Assembly: GCF_009663145.1 (NCBI RefSeq)
Contig: NZ_VKHR01000022.1
Span: forward strand, 1-64,000
Source of the DNA: Shewanella sp. TC10
Lineage (GTDB): Bacteria; Pseudomonadota; Gammaproteobacteria; Enterobacterales; Shewanellaceae
Direction of reading: 5' to 3'
DNA: 64,000 bases
Shown: positions 9,077-18,610 of the stretch, one piece after another
Layout: the number at the start of each line of letters is the position of its first letter
Numbering within the stretch: position 1 is the first letter of the stretch
Translations under genes and position numbers: made by a program
The notes under the pieces: model-generated
Databases searched by the model: none
Seen by the model: only the letters and a program-made list of their open reading frames with translations
What the model was told of the DNA's origin: nothing

Positions 9077-10387
9077 TTAAATTGCTTGCGGGCGTTTCGC
9101 TTTACTGCCAATTAAACCGTAATAAGCAATAAAGGCATAACACACTAGCGGTAAAATGAACGCCAGTTGAATGCCAAATGTATCAGCTAACATACCTTGA
9201 AGTAGCGGAACAATCGCACCACCAACAATTGCAAGACACAACACACCTGAACCCTGACTGGTATGTTGTTTTAAATCTGCCAACGCTAAACTGAAAATCG
9301 TTGGGAACATAATTGAATTACATAATCCCACTAATAATAATGCCCACATTGCCGTGGTACCTTCTGCAAGCATTGCTACTGCAACTAACAACACTGCACA
9401 TGTCGCGTTAAATGCCAGTACTTTACCTGCAGCTATTTTCTGCATCACTAATGCCCCAATAAAACGACCAACCATCGCTCCGCCAAAGTAGTATGCGATG
9501 TACTTGGCAGCTTGTGCTTCAGTAAAACCGCCTATATCAGGTTGGGTTAAAAAGTTAATTAAAAAACTACCAATCCCAACTTCTGCGCCAACATAAACAA
9601 AAATGCCCACTGCGCCTAATACCAGATGAGGATATTTCCACGCACTGCCTGTTGATGTTGCATCAGCATCCGTTTTTTGCTCATTAATACCAAGAGTTGG
9701 GAGTTTAAGGACGAAGAAAATAATCGCTAATACACATAAGGCGCCAGCTAACATTAAGTAAGGCACTTGCACTGTACTGGCTTGATGAACGGCTTCAACA
9801 GTCGCTGTCGATACAGCCGAATCAGCAACACCTGATTCTGTGCCATGGCTCATGTTGCTTAAAATAAGGTAACTACCAAAAAATGGTGCGACCGTTGTAC
9901 CTAACGCGTTAAAAGCCTGGGTCATGGTCAATCTTGAAGAGGCCGTTTCAGCAGGCCCAAGTGCGCTAACATATGGGTTTGCTGCGACTTGTAAAATAGT
10001 AATCCCTGCAGCAAGCACAAAAAAAGCACTCAAGAACATCCAATAAGATGCGTAACTGGCAGATGGATAGAACATCAAACAACCCACACAGGCAATCGCA
10101 AGCCCTGTCACAATCCCCTTTTGATAGCCAATTTTCCCGACAAGGTGCCCAGCAGGAATGGATACAATAAAATAGGCACCAAAGAAACAAAACTGGACCA
10201 ACATGGCTTGGGTGTAGCTTAATTCAAACATATTCTTTAAATAGGGAATTAAGATGTCATTTAAGCAAGTTAAGAAACCCCACATAAAAAATAATGATGT
10301 TAATGCCATCAAAGCAAACCGAAAATTCCCAGTTTGATGAACACTCCCCATTTCTGCAGCATCTGCATTTAACGGTGCGTTAGCCAT
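9077..10387 (-). CDS. FucP-family MFS sugar:H+ symporter (glucose/galactose type)
   Basis: A 436-residue inner-membrane transporter with about 12 predicted helices. FucP-family signatures are present: [51 protein letters not shown] and [20 protein letters not shown] sits 7 bases before ATG 10387. Members carry glucose, galactose or fucose. In this setting glucose released by GH3 and GH1 enzymes is the likely cargo, which is inference. It is first in the minus-strand unit transporter-GH3-GH16 and divergent from the GH1 gene. The shared intergenic region carries a LacI-type operator. Confidence 0.88.
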   Translation of the reverse strand: MANAPLNADAAEMGSVHQTGNFRFALMALTSLFFMWGFLTCLNDILIPYLKNMFELSYTQAMLVQFCFFGAYFIVSIPAGHLVGKIGYQKGIVTGLAIACVGCLMFYPSASYASYWMFLSAFFVLAAGITILQVAANPYVSALGPAETASSRLTMTQAFNALGTTVAPFFGSYLILSNMSHGTESGVADSAVSTATVEAVHQASTVQVPYLMLAGALCVLAIIFFVLKLPTLGINEQKTDADATSTGSAWKYPHLVLGAVGIFVYVGAEVGIGSFLINFLTQPDIGGFTEAQAAKYIAYYFGGAMVGRFIGALVMQKIAAGKVLAFNATCAVLLVAVAMLAEGTTAMWALLLVGLCNSIMFPTIFSLALADLKQHTSQGSGVLCLAIVGGAIVPLLQGMLADTFGIQLAFILPLVCYAFIAYYGLIGSKAKRPQAI

Positions 10388-10500
10388 GACATTTCCTCTT
10401 TAATTATTATGTATTTATGGTTTAAGCCAATCTGAATTCTGTGTTCTACATCTTTTGTAGTATGTAAACAGCTTGTTTCGAGAATTATCTAAATCAATTA

Positions 10501-10529
10501 TTGACGTTTGGTTAATTAATCACTAACCT
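10501..10529 (+). promoter_or_regulatory. Candidate sigma-70 promoter of the GH1 gene
   Basis: TTGACG at 10501-10506 and TAACCT at 10524-10529 are separated by 17 bp. The LacI-type operator begins 2 bases after the -10 box, the same geometry as at the TonB receptor promoter. The -10 match is weak. Confidence 0.45.
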
Positions 10530-10531
10530 CG

Positions 10532-10547
10532 ATGTAAGCGCTTTCAT
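10532..10547. promoter_or_regulatory. LacI-family operator in the divergent transporter/GH1 region
   Basis: ATGTAAGCGCTTTCAT matches the palindrome ATGTAAGCGCTTACAT, typical of GalR/LacI operators with a central CG, except for one base. It lies between the minus-strand transporter unit and the plus-strand GH1 gene. It is therefore placed to control both. Confidence 0.8.
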
Positions 10548-10684
10548 TTTTAACATACCGATAACGAAAGTCAACGATTTTTATTAGTAAAAATTGTAAC
10601 AGCACCTCAGTAACCGCTTGTGTTCAGGCCATTGAAGCGCTGTAGGCAGAATTACATCAGAAACATATTAAGTGAATAATAAAT

Positions 10685-12019
10685 ATGAAAATATCATTAC
10701 CATCAGATTCTAAAATGCACTCAAAAGGATTTACTTTTGGTGTTGCAACCGCCTCTTTTCAAATTGAAGGAGCGGCTGATTCTCGCTTACCTTGTATCTG
10801 GGATACCTTCTGTGCAACCCCAAATAAAATCCGTGATGCTTCTGACGGCAAGCAAGCTTGTGAGCATGTGGCATTATGGGAAAACGACGTTGAGTTAATC
10901 AGTTCATTAGGTGTTGATGCTTACCGATTATCGATATCTTGGGGAAGAGTCATCAACCAAGATGGCAGCCTGAATCCAGATGGAGTGAGCTTCTATATTA
11001 ATTTGATGGATGCGCTTATCAGTAAGGGAATTAAGGTATACGCCACGCTTTACCACTGGGATTTACCGCAACATATTGAAGACCAAGGCGGATGGCTTAA
11101 CCGCAATACTGCATACCTATTTCAAGATTATGCCGATAAAATTACCCAAGCGCTGGGTAACCGCGTGCATTCTTATGCCACTTTAAACGAGCCATTTTGT
11201 AGCTCTTACTTAGGCTATGAAATTGGTATTCATGCACCAGGGCTTGCAACTAAAGCTTATGGTCGTAAATCAGCACATCATTTACTACTCGCTCACGGCC
11301 TTGCCATGCAAGTAATCCAGAAAAATAGCCCAGACTCTTTAAATGGTATTGTGCTGAATTTCACCCCTTGTTACCCCTATTCACAAAATCCTGCTGATAT
11401 AAAAGCCAGCCAAATTGCAGATGATTATTTCAATCAGTGGTATATCAAACCCATTATGTTTGGTGAATATCCATCAATCATCGATGATTTTGATGATGGT
11501 GATAAGCCAGATATTTTTCCTGGTGATATGGATATCATTAGTCAACCAATCGATTTTTTAGGGATCAACTTTTATACCCGCGCTGTATATCAAGCCTGCA
11601 GTGACAATCAGTTTATCCAAATCGATATGAAAGATGCCCCTAAAACCGATATCGGTTGGGAAATTTATCCCGCCGCATTTACTGACTTATTAACCAGCTT
11701 GCATAAAACATATTCATTACCACCGATATATATCACTGAGAATGGCGCGGCTATGGACGATAAGATCGCCAATGATGCAGTGAATGATTTAGACAGACTT
11801 GAATATTATCAAGCCCACTTAAATGCCGTGAACAATGCGATGGAGCAAGGCGTTAAAGTTGATGGCTACTTCGCTTGGAGCTTAATGGACAATTTTGAAT
11901 GGGCAGAAGGCTATTTAAAACGCTTTGGAATCGTGTATGTTGATTACCAAACTCAAAAAAGAACCATAAAGCGCAGTGGACTTGCCTACCGTGACTTTAT
12001 CAGTCAAAGAACTGTTTAG
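10685..12019 (+). CDS. GH1 beta-glucosidase
   Basis: A 444-residue cytoplasmic enzyme (no signal peptide) hydrolysing beta-glucosides such as cellobiose or laminaribiose. The GH1 barrel begins with FTFGVATASFQIEGA. Acid/base Glu169 lies in TLNEP and nucleophile Glu352 in YITENG. YHWDLPQ and WSLMDNFEWAEGY are also present. Length is normal for the family. The start at 10685 has only a weak ribosome site; Met11 is an alternative. It is followed 62 bp later by a GPH symporter, suggesting uptake and cleavage of short oligosaccharides as one unit under the LacI operator at 10532. Confidence 0.92.
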   Translation: MKISLPSDSKMHSKGFTFGVATASFQIEGAADSRLPCIWDTFCATPNKIRDASDGKQACEHVALWENDVELISSLGVDAYRLSISWGRVINQDGSLNPDGVSFYINLMDALISKGIKVYATLYHWDLPQHIEDQGGWLNRNTAYLFQDYADKITQALGNRVHSYATLNEPFCSSYLGYEIGIHAPGLATKAYGRKSAHHLLLAHGLAMQVIQKNSPDSLNGIVLNFTPCYPYSQNPADIKASQIADDYFNQWYIKPIMFGEYPSIIDDFDDGDKPDIFPGDMDIISQPIDFLGINFYTRAVYQACSDNQFIQIDMKDAPKTDIGWEIYPAAFTDLLTSLHKTYSLPPIYITENGAAMDDKIANDAVNDLDRLEYYQAHLNAVNNAMEQGVKVDGYFAWSLMDNFEWAEGYLKRFGIVYVDYQTQKRTIKRSGLAYRDFISQRTV

Positions 12020-12081
12020 TTGAAGCATTTTTTATGCTCGACACCCTATATTAAAATAATAATGACCCGAAAGAGGTTCGC

Positions 12082-13401
12082 ATGATTAGCGTTAAAGAAA
12101 AAATAGCCTATGGATTAGGTGATACAGCCAGTAATATTGTGTTCCAAACTGTAATGTTGTTTCTAACCTTCTTTTATACTGATATTTTTGGAATTTCACC
12201 TGCATTCGTCGGCACTATGTTTCTTGCGGTGCGTTTTATTGATGCGATAACCGATCCTCTTATGGGGGCGTTAACCGACAGAACAGAAACTAAATGGGGT
12301 AAGTTTCGCCCTTACCTCATCTGGTTCGCACTTCCTTTTGGATTGATCAGCGTACTTGCTTTTACTACACCAGATTTAGCTGAAGAAGGTAAAATGATCT
12401 ATGCCTTCGTCACTTACACGGCGTTAATGATGGTTTACACCGCCATTAATATTCCTTACTGCGCTTTGGGCGGTGTATTAACCGCTGATCCTAAAGAGCG
12501 TGTTTCTGTGCAATCTTACCGATTTGTATTTGCCATGATTGGCGGATTAATGGTATCGGCGTTAACTTTACCTTTAGTAGAATACTTTGGCCAAGGCGAT
12601 CAAGCTAAAGGTTACCAGCTGACCATTGCAGCGATGAGCGCATTGGGCGTGGTGATGTTTATTCTGTGTTTTATGGGCACAAAAGAGCGATTACACCCAC
12701 CTAAAGATCAAAACTTAAGCTTCAAAAAAGACTTCAAACTACTTTGGCAAAATGACCAATGGCGTATTCTGTCAATTGCAGCGATCTGGCTATTATCAGG
12801 CATGGTACTTAAAACCAGTTTAGCCATTTATTACGTGAAGTATTATTTGCATATGCCAGATTCAATTACCTTATTCATCACCCTAGGGATGATTGGTAAT
12901 ATTTTCGGCTGTATTTTGGCTGAACCACTGGCTAAAAGGGTTTGTAAGGTAAAAGCATATATTACGATTCAATTCATAGCCGCAGCTCTATGTATAGCGG
13001 CCTATTTCGTCTCAGGCGATCAAGTTGAAATCGCATTTGCGCTGTTTATTTTATGGGGCTTTACTTTCAATATGGGCACCCCACTACTATGGGCGAAAAT
13101 GGCAGACGTAGTTGATTACGGCCAGTTTAAAACTGGGGTAAGAATTACCGGAATGATTTATTCATCGGTGATTTTCTTTATCAAGTTAGGTGTCGCTATT
13201 GGCGGCGCGGCAGCAGGTTGGTTACTCGCGCTATATGGTTATCAAGCTGATACCGAGCAAACACAAGCAACTCAACAAGGGATTTTGATTTCATTTACTA
13301 TCTACCCTGCTGTGGGATCAATTATCGTTGCTATCGTCATGAAGTGGTACAAGTTAGATAATGAGCAAGTTGAGAAAGTACACGCTGCAATTACTCAATA
13401 A
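12082..13401 (+). CDS. GPH-family glycoside:cation symporter
   Basis: A 439-residue inner-membrane protein with about 12 helices. The GPH (MelB-like) signatures are clear: EKIAYGLGDTASNIVFQ at the N-terminus, DAITDPLMGALTDRTETKWGKFRPYL and NIPYCALGGVLTADPKERV. AGAGG lies 6 bases before ATG 12082. The family moves glycosides with Na+ or H+. Next to GH1, the cargo is probably a beta-glucoside disaccharide or oligosaccharide (inference). A strong hairpin follows at 13520, so the unit ends before the regulator gene. Confidence 0.9.
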   Translation: MISVKEKIAYGLGDTASNIVFQTVMLFLTFFYTDIFGISPAFVGTMFLAVRFIDAITDPLMGALTDRTETKWGKFRPYLIWFALPFGLISVLAFTTPDLAEEGKMIYAFVTYTALMMVYTAINIPYCALGGVLTADPKERVSVQSYRFVFAMIGGLMVSALTLPLVEYFGQGDQAKGYQLTIAAMSALGVVMFILCFMGTKERLHPPKDQNLSFKKDFKLLWQNDQWRILSIAAIWLLSGMVLKTSLAIYYVKYYLHMPDSITLFITLGMIGNIFGCILAEPLAKRVCKVKAYITIQFIAAALCIAAYFVSGDQVEIAFALFILWGFTFNMGTPLLWAKMADVVDYGQFKTGVRITGMIYSSVIFFIKLGVAIGGAAAGWLLALYGYQADTEQTQATQQGILISFTIYPAVGSIIVAIVMKWYKLDNEQVEKVHAAITQ

Positions 13402-13519
13402 ATGTGTTCAGTAGTCACTTATAAACCTTATATGACTAATGAATAATTATTTAAAAATTGTAGAATTTTATTAATTACAGAGCTTGATACAATTGATACG
13501 CTCAACAGATAATACTGTA

Positions 13520-13567
13520 TATTTGGCGAACTGATTTATTAATGTTCGCCAAATAAAACGGTTTTTT
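13520..13567 (+). terminator. Hairpin terminator after the GPH symporter gene
   Basis: Perfect 12-bp inverted repeat TATTTGGCGAAC (13520-13531) and GTTCGCCAAATA (13544-13555), 12-nt loop, then AAACGG and TTTTTT. The U-tract is 6 bases off the stem, so termination may be inefficient. Confidence 0.6.
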
Positions 13568-13649
13568 AATGATTGTGCTAAATAGTTCATGCTAGTCTAA
13601 CCGACGTTTTGACTCTCATCATTAGCTAGACAGAATTAAATAGGGATAT

Positions 13650-14660
13650 ATGGCGACAATATATGACGTATCAGTTTTAGCAGGCGTTTCACTCGCGACA
13701 GTGTCACGAGTGATGAATAACAACACTAAAGTCAGCGAAAAAACGAAACAGAAAGTATTAAGTGCAATGGATCAATTGGGATATCGTCCAAATACCATTG
13801 CGCAGTCCCTTGCGTCTAGCCGCTCTAATAGTGTCGGCGTTTTAGTCTCCCAGCTTGATGGTCCTTACTATGGCCCAATGATGACTGAGATTGAAACCGC
13901 TCTTCGTGCTGGCAATAAACACGTCATTATTGCTGCGGGTCATAGCGTAGAGTCTCAGGAAAAAGACGGTGTTGAGTTTTTAATGAGTCGTGGCTGTGAT
14001 GCACTAATTCTTGACGTGGAAGCTGTTGATGATGAATACCTGATTAAGCTGCACCAGGGTGATACACCCATTGTGCTAATTAACCGCTATATCGAAGAAA
14101 TTAGCGATTCTTGTGTTTATTTAGATAATGATCTTGGTGGTTACCTCGCCACCAAACACATTCTCAGCCATGGACATAAAGACATTGCGTATATCTCAGG
14201 CCCTAAATTTAAACTCGATGCCCAAGATCGCTTATTAGGCCATAAACGGGCATTAAAAGAGTTTGATGTCGAATTTGATGAGCAACTGTGCTTTGAGGGA
14301 GACTTTAAAGAACACAGCGGCAGTTTGGCGATGGAACACTTACTTAGCGTCAAAAAGACCTTTACCGCTGTGGTTTGTGCTAACGATCAAATGGCCTCTG
14401 GGGCTATTGCAGTTTGTCTTGAGAAGGGCATGAAAATACCCGATGAATTATCTTTCGTCGGTTACGATAATATTCCCTTCCCACAATACATTTCACCTAA
14501 GCTAACAACTATTAATAACCCGATTCATGAGATGGGAAAAATGGCTGCATTTTGGGTATTAAAGCATGTATATAACGACCCTAAAGCATCGGTTGAGAAT
14601 ACATTTATACCTACTTTAATTGTTAGAGACTCGGCAACAAAACCTGATAGAGAATTTTAA
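13650..14660 (+). CDS. LacI/GalR-family transcriptional regulator of the glucan locus
   Basis: A 336-residue repressor. The N-terminal helix-turn-helix is canonical (ATIYDVSVLAGVSLATVSRV, then the hinge helix NTIAQSLASSRSNSVGV). The effector domain has the periplasmic-binding-protein fold: PYYGPMMTEIE, GCDALILD, VVCANDQMASGAI and SFVGYDNIPF. It resembles GalR and AscG, which bind sugars and release operators. Its likely sites are the palindromes at 10532, 15011, 15196 and 24655. It sits between the two halves of the locus with its own terminator. The sugar effector is not visible from sequence; glucose or a beta-glucoside is inferred. Confidence 0.9.
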   Translation: MATIYDVSVLAGVSLATVSRVMNNNTKVSEKTKQKVLSAMDQLGYRPNTIAQSLASSRSNSVGVLVSQLDGPYYGPMMTEIETALRAGNKHVIIAAGHSVESQEKDGVEFLMSRGCDALILDVEAVDDEYLIKLHQGDTPIVLINRYIEEISDSCVYLDNDLGGYLATKHILSHGHKDIAYISGPKFKLDAQDRLLGHKRALKEFDVEFDEQLCFEGDFKEHSGSLAMEHLLSVKKTFTAVVCANDQMASGAIAVCLEKGMKIPDELSFVGYDNIPFPQYISPKLTTINNPIHEMGKMAAFWVLKHVYNDPKASVENTFIPTLIVRDSATKPDREF

Positions 14661-14671
14661 TAATTTATATT

Positions 14672-14708
14672 AAAACCGTGTTTTTATTTTAAAGCGCGGT
14701 TTTTTTTA
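14672..14708 (+). terminator. Rho-independent terminator of the LacI-family gene
   Basis: AAAACCGTG (14672-14680) pairs with CGCGGTTTT (14695-14703), with one G-U pair. The T-run continues to 14708, right after the regulator stop codon. Confidence 0.85.
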
Positions 14709-15165
14709 TAAATTCTTTTAACCCAACCCATTAGCCAACCTCTTGATCAGTGTCGCTCCCCTCCTCTCTTTTCATTTGTTTTGTAGAATATCTATCAACA
14801 TAAAAATAGCTTTCCTGACTCATTTTGACTTGAATAATTAACCGTAATTTTGAGCAATTCACCCTTTCATGAGCCGTCAAAACCTTTGGCTATTTGTCAT
14901 ACAAAATGCACCTTAATAGTGATGTAGCACCTTGAAATTGTTCTTGAATAAAAATTACCTTCCTAGATCAGCAACAACTCACCTCTCTAGCGCAAATTAA
15001 ATAAAAAAAATGTAAGCGCTATCACAAAATTATTTCATTTATTATTTTAAAAAAAATGATAAAAATAATAATTATTAACCTTAAAAATCAGCAGCTTAAG
15101 CTAGTGTTAATTGTATCCTTTCAAAAGCAAGGTTAATAGATTGTAATAATTACTAGTAATTATTG
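14709..15165. other. Long AT-rich leader region upstream of the TonB receptor
   Basis: About 460 bp without a credible gene. It becomes extremely A+T-rich from 15000 to 15140. It carries one operator (15011) and leads into the promoter at 15166. I see no RNA gene here. Confidence 0.6.
15011..15024. promoter_or_regulatory. LacI-family operator O2 upstream of the TonB receptor
   Basis: TGTAAGCGCTATCA matches the 14-bp palindrome TGTAAGCGCTTACA at 12 of 14 positions. It lies 185 bp upstream of the primary operator at 15196, a distance that would allow repression by looping. Confidence 0.65.
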
Positions 15166-15194
15166 TTGACGCTGTTAACAAATTAATCTAGTTT
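15166..15194 (+). promoter_or_regulatory. Candidate sigma-70 promoter of the TonB receptor gene
   Basis: TTGACG (15166-15171), 17-bp spacer, TAGTTT (15189-15194). The operator starts 1 base downstream and would cover the predicted +1. The -10 hexamer is only moderately good. Confidence 0.5.
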
Positions 15195-15195
15195 T

Positions 15196-15211
15196 ATGTA
15201 AGCGCTTACAT
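15196..15211. promoter_or_regulatory. Perfect LacI-family operator at the TonB receptor promoter
   Basis: ATGTAAGCGCTTACAT is a perfect 16-bp palindrome overlapping the predicted transcription start. It is the best site in the window and defines the motif used to find the others. Confidence 0.88.
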
Positions 15212-15335
15212 TAACTTTTACATAAAGGCTTTTAAAAGCGTTTAAAAATGATGAATAAACACATTACGTGAATACGTAATCCGAATAAAAAAATCAGAGA
15301 GTAGTAGCCTGAGATCTAGTCGAGGGGAGACTTAG

Positions 15336-18335
15336 ATGAAATCTAGAACATTTAAAAAGACCAGAATTGCCACTAGTTTGTCGGTAGTACTGAGTGCAAG
15401 TACCATGATGCCAGTATTCGCAGCAGATGAAGTTGCTGTAGATGAAAACATTGAAGTACTTCAAGTCACGGGTATTCGCGGAAGCTTAATTAAATCAATG
15501 GATTTAAAACGTAGCTCTAACGGTATCGTTGATGCAATTAACGCTGAAGATATTGGTAAGTTCCCAGACAGTAACTTAGCTGAGTCTTTGCAACGTATTA
15601 CCGGTGTATCAATCGACAGACAAAATGGTGAAGGTAGCCGAGTTTCTGTTCGTGGTTTCGGTGCAGACCAAAACTTGGTTATGCTCAATAACCGTCAAAT
15701 GCCAGTAACAACCGGTTCTCGCTCTTTTGACTTCGCAAACATTGCATCAGAAGCAATTAGTGCTGTTGAAGTTGAGAAAACAAGCCAAGCGAAAAACTCA
15801 ACTGGTGGCATTGGCGCAACCATTAATGTTCTAACTCATCGCCCACTAAGCTCTCCAGGCCTTAAAGCAACATTCGGTGTTAAAGCTGTTGATGATCAAT
15901 CAACTGATGAAGGCTCTGTTACACCAGAACTATCAGGTTTATATTCAAATACATTTGCTGATGGCAAATTTGGTATCTCTATTTCTGCGAGTTACCAAGA
16001 ACGTGAAAGCGGTAACCAACAAGCACAAGTCGGTACTGGCTGGCGTAGTTTCCCAGGTATTGTTGACCAAGACTGGGGCGGCGATAACGCTGAATGGGGT
16101 GGTGTACCAAAAGATGACAATCAAATTAACCGCCCAGGTGAAGATGATGTGTACGCTGTACCACAAACCACAGTTTACCGTTTTGAAGAGCAGCAACGTA
16201 CCCGTACTAACGGTCAGTTAGTATTGCAATACGAGCCAATCGACTCTTTACGCGCAACACTTGATTACACATACATGCAAAATGATGTTGATACCCAGTC
16301 TCATGATGTATCTGCATGGTTTAACTTTGTTCCAACTCAAGAAAGTACTTGGTCTGACGGCCCAGTTTCTTCTCCATTGGTTTATTCTGAAACTTACCCT
16401 GATGGTGGCGCTGATTTATCAATGGCTGCTGGTGATTACGGTACTCGTGATGAAAGTGGTTCTTTAGGTTTTAACTTAGAATGGGATGCGACTGATAACT
16501 TATTCTTATCATTGGATTACCATACTTCTGAAGCAGAGCGCTCTCCAAATAGCCCGAACGGTAGTAACAGTAACTTAAGTACAGCTGCATTTATTCGTAC
16601 AAGCGCAGCAACAGATTTCACAGGCGATGTACCAGTTTTAGCTGTTGGTGGTGGTAATGCTGTTCGTCCTGAAGATATGCGTGTTACCGGTTCAGTATTT
16701 GGTAATGCTCGTAATAAATCAGAAGTTGAGCAACTACAAATCAATGGTACTTACGTATTTGAAGAAGCAGGTAGCATCGACTTTGGTATCGCAGCAACTG
16801 ACGTAAATAATCACTCTCAATCAGTTAACGTTCAGCGTAATGACTGGGGTGGTGTTGGCGCTGAAGGCGACTTTGACCCTTCATGGTTCCCAGCGGGTAG
16901 CGTTCAGGATAAATTTGATGGTTCACAAGGTGACTTCTCAGATTATGAAGGCTCTGCCTCTATTGACCCACAAGATGTGATTTTCCTTTGGGACTTCGAA
17001 GCGGTTCGCGCTCGTGCTGCAGAATTATATGGTTCAACTGCTGTTGGTGATTGTGGTAATGGTTTCTGCCCATCTACTGATTATGCAAGTGATACCGACA
17101 GATTTACTCAAGAAGAATCTCAATCAGCATACGTTCAATATAACTACGAAGGCGAATGGGGCAATATGCCATTTGATGTTCACTTCGGCGTACGTTATGA
17201 GAAAACTGATGTTGAGTCTAAGTCAGCAGTTTCATCTTATGACCAAGCGACATGGATTGCAGAGACAGAGATTGCACTTGAAAGCACTACATCTGATAAC
17301 CGTGTATTTGGTACTCAAACAGGTTCGTATGATTACTTCTTACCAAGTTTCAACTTCAATATTGAAGTGGTAGAAGATGTTTATCTTCGTGCTGCATACA
17401 GTGAAACAATTGGTCGACCAGACTACACCTCTATTCAAGGTGGTACCTCAGTCGGTACTCTAGCAAACCGTGGTGGTGGTAGTGGTGAATCAGGTAACCC
17501 AAGCCTACTTCCACTTGAATCAACTAACTATGATTTCTCTGGTGAGTGGTACTACGCAGATGCAAGTTATGTCTCAGTCGGTTACTTCCGCAAAGACGTA
17601 ACAAACTTTATTGATAGTAACCCTGTCAATTCTACTATCTATGAAATCCCAGACCCATCAAATGGTGTTTACGTTGCTGAAGCTATTGCCGCAGGAAATG
17701 TAACAGCAATTGATCAGCGTCAGTGGATTTACGACACTTATGGTGCAACCGATCCAAATGTCACTCTAAACCCAGATAACGGCAATATTGAGATCACTGG
17801 TAACCCTGGTGACCCAAGCCTTAACTTTGTACTAACTACCCCTTCTAACAGTAGCGACAGTTCTGTGATTGATGGTTGGGAGTTCGCTGTACAGCATTTC
17901 TTCGGTGAATCTGGATTTGGTATGCAAGCTAACTACACGTTAGTAAATGCAGGTGATTCTTATGACAATTTCAACCTAAACCGCCCTGGTGATGACCCGC
18001 AGAATGTATTAACCAATATCAGTGATACGGCAAACGTTGTTGCTATCTATGAAAACTATGGTTTCTCAGCGCGTCTTGCATGGAACTGGCGTGATGAGTT
18101 CTTGAACTCTACAGGAGACGGCACAGGTGCTAACCCATCATATACTGAAGAATACTCACAAGTTGACTTCAATATTGGTTATGACATCGCTGCAGTTGAA
18201 GGCCTAACAGTATTCTTTGAAGGTTTAAACATTACTGAAGAAAATACGCGTACTCATGGTCGTTCATATACTCAAGTGCTTAATTACACCCAAACAGGAG
18301 CCCGTTACAGTCTAGGTGCGCGTTATACATTCTAG
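15336..18335 (+). CDS. TonB-dependent outer-membrane receptor (oligosaccharide type)
   Basis: A 999-residue receptor. The signal peptide covers about residues 1-29 (…SASTMMPVFAADE). The TonB box region is around IEVLQVTGIRGSL. The plug domain spans about 45-165 with SLQRITGVSIDR, VSVRGFG and GGIGATINV. A 22-strand-type barrel ends in the aromatic C-terminus RYSLGARYTF. It is of the long receptor class that imports glycans in Xanthomonas, Caulobacter and Shewanella. CGAGGGGAG lies 7 bases before the ATG. It is probably repressed by the LacI protein through 15011 and 15196 and imports glucan fragments made by GH16 and GH3 enzymes. The substrate is inferred. Confidence 0.92.
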   Translation: MKSRTFKKTRIATSLSVVLSASTMMPVFAADEVAVDENIEVLQVTGIRGSLIKSMDLKRSSNGIVDAINAEDIGKFPDSNLAESLQRITGVSIDRQNGEGSRVSVRGFGADQNLVMLNNRQMPVTTGSRSFDFANIASEAISAVEVEKTSQAKNSTGGIGATINVLTHRPLSSPGLKATFGVKAVDDQSTDEGSVTPELSGLYSNTFADGKFGISISASYQERESGNQQAQVGTGWRSFPGIVDQDWGGDNAEWGGVPKDDNQINRPGEDDVYAVPQTTVYRFEEQQRTRTNGQLVLQYEPIDSLRATLDYTYMQNDVDTQSHDVSAWFNFVPTQESTWSDGPVSSPLVYSETYPDGGADLSMAAGDYGTRDESGSLGFNLEWDATDNLFLSLDYHTSEAERSPNSPNGSNSNLSTAAFIRTSAATDFTGDVPVLAVGGGNAVRPEDMRVTGSVFGNARNKSEVEQLQINGTYVFEEAGSIDFGIAATDVNNHSQSVNVQRNDWGGVGAEGDFDPSWFPAGSVQDKFDGSQGDFSDYEGSASIDPQDVIFLWDFEAVRARAAELYGSTAVGDCGNGFCPSTDYASDTDRFTQEESQSAYVQYNYEGEWGNMPFDVHFGVRYEKTDVESKSAVSSYDQATWIAETEIALESTTSDNRVFGTQTGSYDYFLPSFNFNIEVVEDVYLRAAYSETIGRPDYTSIQGGTSVGTLANRGGGSGESGNPSLLPLESTNYDFSGEWYYADASYVSVGYFRKDVTNFIDSNPVNSTIYEIPDPSNGVYVAEAIAAGNVTAIDQRQWIYDTYGATDPNVTLNPDNGNIEITGNPGDPSLNFVLTTPSNSSDSSVIDGWEFAVQHFFGESGFGMQANYTLVNAGDSYDNFNLNRPGDDPQNVLTNISDTANVVAIYENYGFSARLAWNWRDEFLNSTGDGTGANPSYTEEYSQVDFNIGYDIAAVEGLTVFFEGLNITEENTRTHGRSYTQVLNYTQTGARYSLGARYTF

Positions 18336-18372
18336 ATTGAACACTTTGTAAAAATGTAAACTAAGGTCGTTT

Positions 18373-18402
18373 GAGGTGACTATCATGGTCACCTCTTTTT
18401 TT
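18373..18402 (+). terminator. Rho-independent terminator of the TonB receptor gene
   Basis: GAGGTGAC (18373-18380), 7-nt loop, GTCACCTC (18388-18395), then seven T. It separates the receptor from the halogenase module. Confidence 0.9.
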
Positions 18403-18416
18403 AAGCTACATCCGTT

Positions 18417-18442
18417 TGCAACATGGACGTTGCACCTTTTTT
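18417..18442 (+). terminator. Second, weaker hairpin after the receptor
   Basis: TGCAAC (18417-18422), 6-nt loop, GTTGCA (18429-18434), CC, then six T. It stands in tandem with the stronger terminator just upstream. Confidence 0.45.
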
Positions 18443-18492
18443 ATGAACTTACAATTCTCTTTCATTATTACAAATTATTACTTACAAACACT

Positions 18493-18506
18493 TGTAAGCG
18501 ATTGAA
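18493..18506. promoter_or_regulatory. Degenerate LacI-type half operator before the halogenase module
   Basis: TGTAAGCGATTGAA keeps the left half (TGTAAGCG) of the operator but the right half is decayed. It lies 105 bp upstream of the first halogenase gene. It could bring the module under the same repressor, but weakly. Confidence 0.35.
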
Positions 18507-18610
18507 AAATATTCAATGCTAGTCGAGCACTAGCAAAAAAGATAACTCTAACGATACGAATTAAAGTTACTAAAACAGGCCTTTACTACAAAAAATAAAA
18601 TAGGCATTTT

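Noticed and set aside
10632-10645. Additional operator TTGAAGCGCTGTAG upstream of GH1
   Set aside because: Only the central AGCGCT is shared; the flanks do not match the palindrome.
14949-15140. Very A+T-rich stretch as a possible replication origin or UP element array
   Set aside because: No DnaA boxes or iterons are visible; a promoter-proximal A+T-rich leader explains it.
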